Shown piece by piece: positions 45,268-53,005 of a DNA stretch of 64,000 nt. A program made the translations under genes and the position numbers. The stretch comes from Streptomyces sp. CMB-StM0423 (lineage in GTDB: Bacteria > Actinomycetota > Actinomycetes > Streptomycetales > Streptomycetaceae), in assembly GCF_002847285.1 (NCBI RefSeq), contig NZ_CP025407.1, forward strand, positions 5,769,001 to 5,833,000. Reading direction: 5' to 3'. Under the pieces are notes generated by a model, which made no database searches, was not told where the DNA came from, and saw only the letters and a program-made list of their open reading frames with translations. The stretch's first letter is position 1. Every line of letters begins with the position of its first letter.

Positions 45268-45352
45268 CCGCGGGTTGTCCACAACCGGCGAGTTATCCAC
45301 AGGAATTGCCGGTGATCAGCGGGGGTGGGGGCGGGGCTCGTACCTTCGGGCC

Positions 45353-46978
45353 ATGAGCGCACGAACGGGTACGGAGACCAGGGGACCGGGACGCCACGAG
45401 CAGCGCAGGCGCGGTCGGCGGGGGAGCGGGGCGCCGAGGACCGCGTCGCGGGAGCACCTGCGCCACAGAGCAACAGCGATGCTCGGCCCGCCTATCCGCC
45501 ACCCCACGGACGAACCACGCCCAGACCTCCGCTGGACCAGCAAGGACCCCCCGCGCTTCCCCCGGAGGGGGACGGGCGGCGAGGGTGCGGAGGAACCGGG
45601 GCCGGCGAAGCCGGGATGGTCCGACCGGGGGCGGAGTACGGCGGGGGAGTCGCACGGGCCGCAGATGGCGGAGCCGACCGCGCCGCCGGGGTGGGGCCGG
45701 GGCGGTGTGCCGCCGGCGACGGAGGAAACCGGCCGGGCGGCGCCCGGTGGCTCGGCGTTGCCGTCGCGCTCGGGCGCGGACGGCGCCGATGGGCAGCCGC
45801 CCGAGGGCGGTTCGCCACGGCGCGCGGCGCCCGCGTCCGCACCGCGGGGTGCGGGCGGCGGGGCGCGCTTGCCGGGATCGCAGCGGCGCGTTGCCGGCCG
45901 GGACGCGGGCAGTAGCAGCGCGGGGGCGGCGGCCCGGCTTTCCGTACCTGCGCCGGAGCCTCCCTTTGACGAGGGTGAACCGGACCCGCCCGGGCCGCGG
46001 CGGCAGTTCGCCCGCCGGGCCGCGGGCAGCCGTGACGGCGGGCCGGTGCCGGCCCGTGTCCCTGTGCCCGCTCCCGCGCCTGCCTCCGGCTCTGTGCCCG
46101 CCCGTCCACCCGCGCCCCTCTCTGTTCCCGCCCCTGCTCCCGTGGCCACCCCCGTCGTCGCGCCACCCCGCCGTACCGCCGCTCCCACCACCGCCCCGGC
46201 CGCCGGGCGCGCCGCCTCCCCACCCGAGGGGGCCGGCGATCAACCGGCCCTCGACCGCGAGGAGATGGGGCGGTGGGAGCGGTGGGGGGTTGCGGTGCGG
46301 GAGCGGTTGCCGGTGTGGATCCGGCTGCGATGCGGGCTGGAGCCCGCGACGTGCGCGGCTCTCGTGCTGGTGCTCGTCGCCGGGGTCGCTCTCGCCGCGT
46401 ACCACTTCTGGTCCGGCCGCCCCCAGCCCGTACACCCTCCGGAGGCACGGGGCTCCGCGCCGACGCCCGCCGCGGAGGCGGCGGTGCCGGATGCCGCGGG
46501 GGAGCCCAGCGCCCGGGCGGCGGCGGACGTGGTGGTGGACGTCGTCGGCAAGGTGCGCGAGCCGGGTGTCCACCGGCTGCCCGCCGGGTCGCGTGTCGAG
46601 GACGCCTTACGCGCCGCGGGCGGTGTCCGCCCGGGCGCCGAGGCCGATGGCCTGAACCGGGCGCGGCCGCTGGTCGACGGCGAGCAGATCGTCGTCGGCG
46701 AGCCGCCACCCGCGGCGCCCGGCGCCCCACCGGCCCCTGCCCCGAGCCCACCGGCGGGAGGCGGCTCGCCGGTGACCGGACCGACGGCGGTGGTGAGCCT
46801 CAACTCCGCGACGCTCGAACAGCTCGACGCGCTGCCGGGCATCGGCCCCGTACTGGCGCAGCACATCATCGACTACCGCGACCAGAACGGCGGCTTCACC
46901 GACATCGAGCAACTCCGCGACGTGAACGGCATCGGTGACAGCCGCTTCGCGGACCTCCGCCCCCATGTCCAGCCGTGA
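45353..46978 (+). CDS. comEA: ComEA-type DNA-binding protein with long disordered N-terminus
   Basis: Membrane-anchored DNA receptor of the ComEA/ComEC uptake machinery. Residues 1-310 are Arg/Pro/Gly/Ala-rich and disordered. A membrane helix (CAALVLVLVAGVALAAYHFW, about 337-356) is followed by an SLBB-like domain (VVDVVGKVREPGVHRLPAG) and the helix-hairpin-helix pair (SLNSATLEQLDALPGIGPVL; GFTDIEQLRDVNGIGDSRF). The 541 residues are about twice the usual length, all of it in the cytoplasmic N-terminus. Codon 419 is TTA (46607-46609), the bldA-dependent leucine codon. TACCTT 6 nt before the ATG suggests a leaderless mRNA. It overlaps comEC by 14 nt. Confidence 0.92.
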   Translation: MSARTGTETRGPGRHEQRRRGRRGSGAPRTASREHLRHRATAMLGPPIRHPTDEPRPDLRWTSKDPPRFPRRGTGGEGAEEPGPAKPGWSDRGRSTAGESHGPQMAEPTAPPGWGRGGVPPATEETGRAAPGGSALPSRSGADGADGQPPEGGSPRRAAPASAPRGAGGGARLPGSQRRVAGRDAGSSSAGAAARLSVPAPEPPFDEGEPDPPGPRRQFARRAAGSRDGGPVPARVPVPAPAPASGSVPARPPAPLSVPAPAPVATPVVAPPRRTAAPTTAPAAGRAASPPEGAGDQPALDREEMGRWERWGVAVRERLPVWIRLRCGLEPATCAALVLVLVAGVALAAYHFWSGRPQPVHPPEARGSAPTPAAEAAVPDAAGEPSARAAADVVVDVVGKVREPGVHRLPAGSRVEDALRAAGGVRPGAEADGLNRARPLVDGEQIVVGEPPPAAPGAPPAPAPSPPAGGGSPVTGPTAVVSLNSATLEQLDALPGIGPVLAQHIIDYRDQNGGFTDIEQLRDVNGIGDSRFADLRPHVQP

Positions 46979-49841
46979 CCCCGCCTCGACCGCGACCACC
47001 GCCGCCGCATCCGCCCGACCCCCGGTACCCCGGGGCCGGTTGCCGGGCACGCTACGGGCGGACTGCGCGGCGGCCCCGTCCCCCGCGGCGGAGGGTCCTG
47101 GCGATCTGCGGCTGGTGCCACCCGCGTTGGCCGCCTGGGTGGCGGCAGCGCTGGCGCTGGGCCGGGAGGGCGCGGCGGTGCCGGTGGCGTGCGGACTGGC
47201 AACGGCCGCCGCGCTGGTGCTGCTTGCCGCCGCCCGCCTCCGCGGGAGGTGGCGCGGGGCGCGGCCGGGGCACCGCCCGGCCACCGTCCGCCCGGCCGCC
47301 GCCGCGCGGTCGCGGGTGCTGGTGGCCGGGGCGGCGGCGCTGCTGTGCGGTGCCGCGGGTGCGGGGGTTGCGGCGTTGCACGGCGCCGACCTCCACCGAG
47401 GACCGCTGCCGGCGGTCGCCGAACGGTACGGGCAGGCCACCGTCGAGATGGAGGTGACCTCCGACCCCCGGCTGACCCGGCCGCAGGTCCGCGGCCCGGC
47501 CGCCACCCCCGCCGCCGTACTCATCAGAGCCGAAGCCCGCCACGTGACCACCCGCCCCACGGACACGCCCCAAGCGTCGCCGAAGAGCCCCGTGCCACAG
47601 ACCGCCACCACCCCGCCGACCGCCCTTCCCGTACCGCGAGCCGCCGCTCCGGAGCCGACCGCCTCCACCGATCCGACGCCAACCCCACCCGTCACTCCGG
47701 CCGTCAGTGCAACCCCCGGAGCCGCCGGCCCACCGCCGACCCTCGCCGGCTTGGCGCCCGCACCCCTCGCCACCCCGCCCGTCGACGCAACCCGTCAAGC
47801 CGCCGGCCTGGCTCCCACCCAACCCGCCACCGCCCCACAGACCGCCCGCGTGCGCACACCCGTACTGGTCCTCGTGCAGCCCCGCGACGCCGCCGCACGG
47901 CAAGCCTGGTTGGGGCTGTTGCCCTCGACCCGGGTGCGCGTCGACGCGCGGGTTTCGCCGGACTCCGGGGGCGGCCGGGCCGTGGGGGCCGTGCTGCGGG
48001 TCGTCGGGGACGGGCCGCCGGACGTCGTGGGCCTGCCCAGCGGGATGCAGCGCGCCGCGGGCGCTCTGCGGGGCGGGCTGCGCGAGGCCACCGACGGGCT
48101 CACCGCAGACGCCCGCGCGCTGCTGCCCGGGCTCGTCGTCGGCGACACCTCCCGTATCCCCGCCGAACTCCAGGACGCCTTCCACGCCACCGACCTCACT
48201 CACCTTCTTGCCGTCAGCGGAGCCAACTTCACGATCCTGCTCGCCCTCCTCATCGGCCCGCCCCACCTCGCCGCCCGCGCCGAGCGCCGCGGGCTCGCCC
48301 CGCGGCTCGGCATTCCGCTGCGCGCGACCGCGCTCCTCGGCGGGCTCCTCACCCTCGGCTTCGTCGTCGTCTGCCGCCCCGAGCCCAGCGTCCTGCGGGC
48401 GGCCGTCTGCGGGCTCCTCACCCTGGTCGCCCTCGGCACCGGCCGGCGCCGCTCCCTGCTGCCCGCCCTCGCCGCCGCCGTCCTGCTGCTCGTCCTCTAC
48501 GACCCGTGGCTGGCCCGCGAATACGGCTTCCTCCTCTCCGTCCTGGCCACCGCCGCCCTGCTCACCCTCGCGCCCCGCTGGAGCGCGGCGCTGCGCGCCC
48601 GCCGGGTGCCGCCGCGGCTCGCCGAGGCGCTGGCGGCGGCCGGGGCCGCGCAGGCGGTGTGCGCGCCCGTCGTCGCCGTGCTCGCGGCGCGGGTCAGCCT
48701 GGTCGCGATCCCGTGCAACCTGCTCGCCGAGTTCGCCGTCGCGCCCGCCACCGTCCTGGGGTTCGCGGCGCTCGCCGCCGCCCTGCCGGCGATGCCCGTG
48801 GCGGAGTTGCTGGCGACGCCCGCGGGCTGGGCGGCGGAGTGGATCGCCGCCGTCGCCAGGACCGGGGCGGCGCTGCCCGGCGCCACGTACGGCTGGCCCG
48901 GCGGCTGGTACGGCGGGCTGGCCCTGGCCGCCGTGACCCCTCCCCTTCTGCTCGGCCTGCGCCGCCTGGCCCGCCGCCGGTGGCTCTGCGTCGCCTGCGC
49001 CCTTCTCGTGCTGCTCGCCGTGCTCCGCCCCGTACCCCTGACCCGGGTCCTCACCGGCTGGCCGCCCGCCGGCTGGCGCCTCGTGGCGTGTGACGTCGGC
49101 CAGGGCGACGCGCTCGCGCTGGCCGCGGGCGACGGGGAGGCGGTCGTCGTGGACACCGGACCCGACCCCGCGCTGGTCGACCGCTGCCTGCGCGACCTCG
49201 GCGTCCACCGCGTCCCGCTCGTCGTCCTCACCCACTTCCACGACGACCACGTCGCCGGTCTGGCCGGTGTGCTGCGCGGCCGTGCCGTGGGCGCCATCCA
49301 GGTCGGCGGCCTGGACGAACCCGCGGGCCAGGCGGCCGCCGTGCGCCGTACGGCGGCCGCCGCGGGCGTGCCGGTGGTCCGCGCGCGCCCGGGGGAGCGG
49401 CGCCGGGTGGGCGGGCTGTCGTGGCAGGTGGTGTGGCCGGCGGCCGGCGCACCGCCCCCGGCCGAGCCGAACGACGCGAGCGTCACCCTCCTCGTGGAGA
49501 CGGCCGGCCTCACCGTGCTCCTGCCAGGGGACCTGGAGCCGCCCGCCCAGCGCGCCTTGCTCGCCGCCGTCCCCCAACTGCCCCGCCTCGACGCCCTGAA
49601 GGTCCCGCATCACGGCTCCGCGTACCAGGACCACGAACTGCTACGGCGCCTCAGGCCCCGCTTCGCCCTCGTCAGCGCGGGCGCCGGCAATCCCTACGGC
49701 CACCCCTCGCCCCGCACCGTCGCCGCCCTGCGCGCCCAGGGAGCCGCGGTGCTGCGCACCGACCTGCACGGCCCCCTCGCCCTCACCGCGGAAGGAGAGG
49801 CAGAGGACCGCACCCCCGCCGCCACCCTGGGCGGCAGATAG
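46965..49841 (+). CDS. comEC: ComEC/Rec2 family DNA-uptake channel protein
   Basis: The product has about 958 residues. An N-terminal pair of helices leads into an OB-like DUF4131 domain. This is interrupted by a Thr/Pro/Ala low-complexity insertion (about 193-295) before VRTPVLVLVQPRDAA resumes it. Next is the competence domain with many helices (THLLAVSGANFTILLALL, FLLSVLATAALLTL). The C-terminal metallo-beta-lactamase domain has the HxHxDH motif T-H-F-H-D-D-H (His757, His759, Asp761, His762) and VPHHGSAYQD. It transports single-stranded DNA in naturally competent bacteria. In streptomycetes its role is unproven. Translated in overlap with comEA. Confidence 0.94.
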   Translation: MSSRDPASTATTAAASARPPVPRGRLPGTLRADCAAAPSPAAEGPGDLRLVPPALAAWVAAALALGREGAAVPVACGLATAAALVLLAAARLRGRWRGARPGHRPATVRPAAAARSRVLVAGAAALLCGAAGAGVAALHGADLHRGPLPAVAERYGQATVEMEVTSDPRLTRPQVRGPAATPAAVLIRAEARHVTTRPTDTPQASPKSPVPQTATTPPTALPVPRAAAPEPTASTDPTPTPPVTPAVSATPGAAGPPPTLAGLAPAPLATPPVDATRQAAGLAPTQPATAPQTARVRTPVLVLVQPRDAAARQAWLGLLPSTRVRVDARVSPDSGGGRAVGAVLRVVGDGPPDVVGLPSGMQRAAGALRGGLREATDGLTADARALLPGLVVGDTSRIPAELQDAFHATDLTHLLAVSGANFTILLALLIGPPHLAARAERRGLAPRLGIPLRATALLGGLLTLGFVVVCRPEPSVLRAAVCGLLTLVALGTGRRRSLLPALAAAVLLLVLYDPWLAREYGFLLSVLATAALLTLAPRWSAALRARRVPPRLAEALAAAGAAQAVCAPVVAVLAARVSLVAIPCNLLAEFAVAPATVLGFAALAAALPAMPVAELLATPAGWAAEWIAAVARTGAALPGATYGWPGGWYGGLALAAVTPPLLLGLRRLARRRWLCVACALLVLLAVLRPVPLTRVLTGWPPAGWRLVACDVGQGDALALAAGDGEAVVVDTGPDPALVDRCLRDLGVHRVPLVVLTHFHDDHVAGLAGVLRGRAVGAIQVGGLDEPAGQAAAVRRTAAAAGVPVVRARPGERRRVGGLSWQVVWPAAGAPPPAEPNDASVTLLVETAGLTVLLPGDLEPPAQRALLAAVPQLPRLDALKVPHHGSAYQDHELLRRLRPRFALVSAGAGNPYGHPSPRTVAALRAQGAAVLRTDLHGPLALTAEGEAEDRTPAATLGGR

Positions 49842-50004
49842 CCGCGCCGGCAACGGATCCAAACGGACCGGTGAACTCCGGCACTTGACCCAAGCCCGCC
49901 CCAGTTGTCACAACCCGGCGGTAGACCCCCGGTTTGCATAGAAAGCAGTACCAGTGCTCGAATGAATGCCCGAGCCACTGAAATTCCACGGGGGTGGATG
50001 CTTC

Positions 50005-50889
50005 ATGATCGGTCGTCTCCGGCGCAGATCCCCGGCCACGGCAAACCGGCGCGGCGCCGGCCTGGTCGGCGTGCGGGTCCCTGCACACGCGGGGGTGCTG
50101 AGCTGCCGCGTGCTCGACCCCGTCGAACAGCCGCTGCCGCAGGCGGAGGTCGTGCTCGCCGACGCCGCCGGGCGCAAGGTCGTCAGCGGCGAGAGCGATC
50201 CGTTCGGCACCTTCGTCGTCGCCGTCCCGGCCGGCAGCTACCGGCTCTCGATCAACGCCGAGGGCTTCACCCCGTACCGCGGCGAGGCCGAAGTCGCGGA
50301 AGGCGCCCACAACTCCCTCGGCGACCTCGCCCTCGGCCCCTCCCCGCTGCCGCAGCTCCCGCCGCCCGGCGACTGGGAGGTCGACCCGGCGCACACCACC
50401 ATCGCGTTCGTCGCGCAGCACATCGGCATGGCGCGCGTACGCGGCCGGTTCAACGCCTTCAACGGCGCCCTGCGCGTCGGCCAGCGCATGGAGGACTCGG
50501 CCATGCGCGTCGCCATCGAGGCGGCCAGCATCGACACCAACATCAGGATGCGCGACGACCACCTGCGCTCCCCGGACTTCCTCGACGTCCAGCGCTACCC
50601 GGCGATCGAGTTCGCCAGCGACCGCTTCCTCCACCGCGGCGGCGCCCGCTGGGCCGTCACCGGCGCCCTGTCCATCCACGGTGTCAGCCGCACCGTCACG
50701 CTCGACACCCGCTACCTCGGCACCGGTTACGGCATGGAGGGCGAACTGCGCGCCGCCTGCCGGGCGACCGTCGAACTGCACCGCGAGGACTTCACGCTCA
50801 ACTGGCAGCACATGCTCGCCCGCGGCATCGCAGTCGTGGGCTCCAGCATCCAGATCGAACTGGACATCCAGGTGGTGGCCGCGAGCTGA
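50005..50889 (+). CDS. YceI-family protein with carboxypeptidase-regulatory-like domain
   Basis: A 294-residue protein with two parts. Residues about 30-110 form a beta-sandwich of the carboxypeptidase-regulatory type (LSCRVLDPVEQPLPQAEVVLAD, GTFVVAVPAGSYRLSINAEGF). Residues about 120-294 form a YceI lipocalin-like barrel (WEVDPAHTTIAFVAQHIGMARVRG, DVQRYPAIEFASD, LSIHGVSRTVTL). YceI proteins bind isoprenoid-type lipids. There is no signal peptide, so it is cytoplasmic or attached. The start at 50005 has GGGGGTGGA 6 nt upstream; an in-frame ATG at 49966 lacks one. The gene end is partly duplicated after the stop. Confidence 0.9.
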   Translation: MIGRLRRRSPATANRRGAGLVGVRVPAHAGVLSCRVLDPVEQPLPQAEVVLADAAGRKVVSGESDPFGTFVVAVPAGSYRLSINAEGFTPYRGEAEVAEGAHNSLGDLALGPSPLPQLPPPGDWEVDPAHTTIAFVAQHIGMARVRGRFNAFNGALRVGQRMEDSAMRVAIEAASIDTNIRMRDDHLRSPDFLDVQRYPAIEFASDRFLHRGGARWAVTGALSIHGVSRTVTLDTRYLGTGYGMEGELRAACRATVELHREDFTLNWQHMLARGIAVVGSSIQIELDIQVVAAS

Positions 50890-50917
50890 CGCCGCGGGGT
50901 GCCCCGCGAGCTGACGC
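50880..50917 (+). repeat. Duplicated stop-codon motif of the YceI gene
   Basis: CGCGAGCTGACGC, which contains the YceI stop, recurs 25 nt downstream (50905-50917). It is like the repeated stop region of proB. Confidence 0.6.
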
Positions 50918-50945
50918 TACGGGGCCGCGCGGCGGGCCCGGCCGG

Positions 50946-51215
50946 TCAGCCGGCCGGGTCGTCCGGCACGGTCGCGGAGCCCTCCAGCCACCCGTCGTAC
51001 GACTCGGCCAGGTCCTCCAGCCCCGCCGCCACCGCCTCCGGCGCGTCCTCGACGACGACCAGCCACTGCGCGTCCTCCGCGTCGTCCTCGCCGGCCAGGG
51101 CGTCGCGGATCAGGTGCGGCTCCCCGGCCAGGCCGAAGCGCTCCACGGCCAGCTCGGCCACCTCCTCCGCGGCGTCGCGGTCGGGCAGCACGAGTACGTA
51201 GGTCAGGTCGCTCAC
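50946..51215 (-). CDS. Small conserved protein, RraB-like
   Basis: An 89-residue acidic alpha/beta protein. The order is a strand (TYVLVLPDRDAAEEVAELAV), a second strand (QWLVVVEDAPEAV) and the terminal LEDLAESYDGWLE. The layout and the final YDGW recall RraB, the regulator of RNase E activity, but the match is only by eye. The GTG start lies 6 nt after CACAAT on the minus strand, suggesting a leaderless mRNA. Convergent with the YceI gene and divergent from holA with a 59-nt gap. Confidence 0.75.
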   Translation of the reverse strand: MSDLTYVLVLPDRDAAEEVAELAVERFGLAGEPHLIRDALAGEDDAEDAQWLVVVEDAPEAVAAGLEDLAESYDGWLEGSATVPDDPAG

Positions 51216-51274
51216 GCCGCCATTGTGCCCGTGGCCGCGGGCGGTGTCGTACCGGCGTGGGATGCTGTACGGCG

Positions 51275-52288
51275 ATGGCAGCGACGACGCGGAACCCCAG
51301 GACCAGCAAGGGCGGCAGCGCCAGCGGCGACCCGCTCACCCCCGTCACGCTCGCCGTGGGCCAGGAGGACCTGCTGGTCGACCGCGCCGTGCAGGAGGTC
51401 GTGGCCGCCGCCCGCGCCGCCGACCCCGACACCGACGTGCGCGAGCTGACCCACGACGCCCTCCAGCCCGGCACGCTCGCCGAGCTGACCAGCCCGTCGC
51501 TCTTCGCCGAGCGCAAGGTCGTGGTCGTACGGGGCGCGCAGGACCTCGCCGCCGACGCGGTGAAGGACGTCAAGTCGTACGTGGCCGCCCCCGCCGCCGA
51601 GATCACCCTGGTGCTGGCGCACGCCGGCGGCGCCAAGGGCAAGGGCCTGCTGGACGCGGCGCGCAAGGCCGGCGCCCGGGAGGTCGACTGCGCGAAGGTG
51701 ACCCGCCCCGCGGACCGGCTGGCGTTCGTGAAGGCCGAGTTCCGGGCCGCCGGCCGCACCGCGACGCCGTCGGCCTGCCAGGCGCTGGTCGACGCGATCG
51801 GCTCCGACCTGCGGGAGATGGCCAGCGCGTGCGCGCAGCTCGCGGCCGACGTGGAGGGCACGATCGACGACGCGGTCGTCGCGCGCTACTACACGGGCCG
51901 GGCCGAGACCTCCGGCTTCGAGGTGGCCGACCGGGCCGTCGAGGGCCGTACGGCCGAGGCCCTGGAGGCCCTCCGCTGGGCGCTGAGCACGGGCGTGGCT
52001 CCGGTCCTGCTCACCAGCGCCCTCGCCCAGGGCGTCCGCTCCATCGGCCGCCTCGCCTCCGCCCCCCGCGGCATGCGCCCCGCCGACCTGGCCCGCGAGC
52101 TGGGCATGCCGCCGTGGAAAGTGGACCGCGTCCGCCAGCAGATGCGCGGCTGGACCGCGGACGGCGTGGCGACGGCACTCCGCGCGGTGGCCCAGGCGGA
52201 CGCGGACGTCAAGGGCGGCTCGGACGACCCGGCCTACGCCCTGGAAAGAGCCGTAGTAACCATCAGCACAGCCGCCCGCCCCCGCTGA
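51275..52288 (+). CDS. holA: DNA polymerase III subunit delta
   Basis: Clamp-loader wrench subunit that opens the beta clamp. The 337-residue product starts after a 25-residue tail with VTLAVGQEDLLVDRAVQEVVAA. It contains SPSLFAERKVVVVRGAQDL and the C-terminal collar domain (VLLTSALAQGVRSIGRLASA, PWKVDRVRQQMRGW). The ATG is 8 nt after GATGCT with no clear ribosome site. It lies next to rpsT in convergent orientation, a common bacterial arrangement. Confidence 0.94.
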   Translation: MAATTRNPRTSKGGSASGDPLTPVTLAVGQEDLLVDRAVQEVVAAARAADPDTDVRELTHDALQPGTLAELTSPSLFAERKVVVVRGAQDLAADAVKDVKSYVAAPAAEITLVLAHAGGAKGKGLLDAARKAGAREVDCAKVTRPADRLAFVKAEFRAAGRTATPSACQALVDAIGSDLREMASACAQLAADVEGTIDDAVVARYYTGRAETSGFEVADRAVEGRTAEALEALRWALSTGVAPVLLTSALAQGVRSIGRLASAPRGMRPADLARELGMPPWKVDRVRQQMRGWTADGVATALRAVAQADADVKGGSDDPAYALERAVVTISTAARPR

Positions 52289-52367
52289 CCCAGGCACCCC
52301 TGGTCCGGGGGCCACCAGGAACGACTGCGGCGGCCGGCCCGCCGCATGGCCGGGGCCAACGCCCATG

Positions 52368-52416
52368 CGCAAGGCCCCGTCGGGGCCCTGGGGAGGGGCC
52401 GGGACGGGGCCTTGCG
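52368..52416. terminator. Bidirectional terminator between holA and rpsT
   Basis: A 14-bp stem CGCAAGGCCCCGTC/GACGGGGCCTTGCG (52368-52381 with 52403-52416) encloses a 21-nt loop with its own GGCCC/GGGCC pairing. The 258-nt gap holds no other recognisable feature. Confidence 0.8.
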
Positions 52417-52546
52417 GGGATGCTGTGCGCCGCACCCGCGTGGCGAACGCAGGCCGCGTGCGGCGTGATGTTCTCGGTGCCCGGCCGGAGCGGAGTGAGA
52501 GGGCTCGCGACTGTCGGCCGGGGGTGGGCCCCTTCGGGGACCGGGG

Positions 52547-52813
52547 TCAGACCTGGAGGGCCTGGACGCGCTTGGCCAGGGCGGCCTTCTTGTTCGCCGC
52601 CTGGTTGCGGTGGATGACGCCCTTGCTGACCGCCTTGTCCAGCTTGCGGGCGGCGGCGCGCTGCGCCTCCACGGCCTTCTCGGCGTCCCCGGCCTCGACG
52701 GCCTCACGGGTACGGCGGACCGCGGTGCGCAGTTCGGACTTCACGGCCTTGTTGCGCAGCCGGGCCTTCTCGTTGGTCTTGATCCGCTTGATCTGGGACT
52801 TGATGTTCGCCAC
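52547..52813 (-). CDS. rpsT: 30S ribosomal protein S20
   Basis: An 88-residue S20 with the canonical opening ANIKSQIKRIKTNEKARLRN and a basic helical body ending AKRVQALQV. It binds 16S rRNA early in 30S assembly. The GTG start at 52813 has AAGAGG upstream. Further upstream codons in frame lack a ribosome site. Divergent from lepA with a 192-nt region between the starts. Confidence 0.97.
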   Translation of the reverse strand: MANIKSQIKRIKTNEKARLRNKAVKSELRTAVRRTREAVEAGDAEKAVEAQRAAARKLDKAVSKGVIHRNQAANKKAALAKRVQALQV

Positions 52814-53005
52814 GTAGCTGCCTCTTGAGAGATGTTCGAAGATCGTCCTGTGGGACCTGAACTGCCGGACCTCACCGGGTCCAGGCACAGTGGCTCAGGC
52901 TACCAGCAGCCAGGACGGCCGCCCAAACCGCTCCCGGCCCCGCGCGCATGGGACCATGGGGGCGACGAGTGCAGACACGCCCCTCCCTCCCGACAGGACC
53001 CCTAG

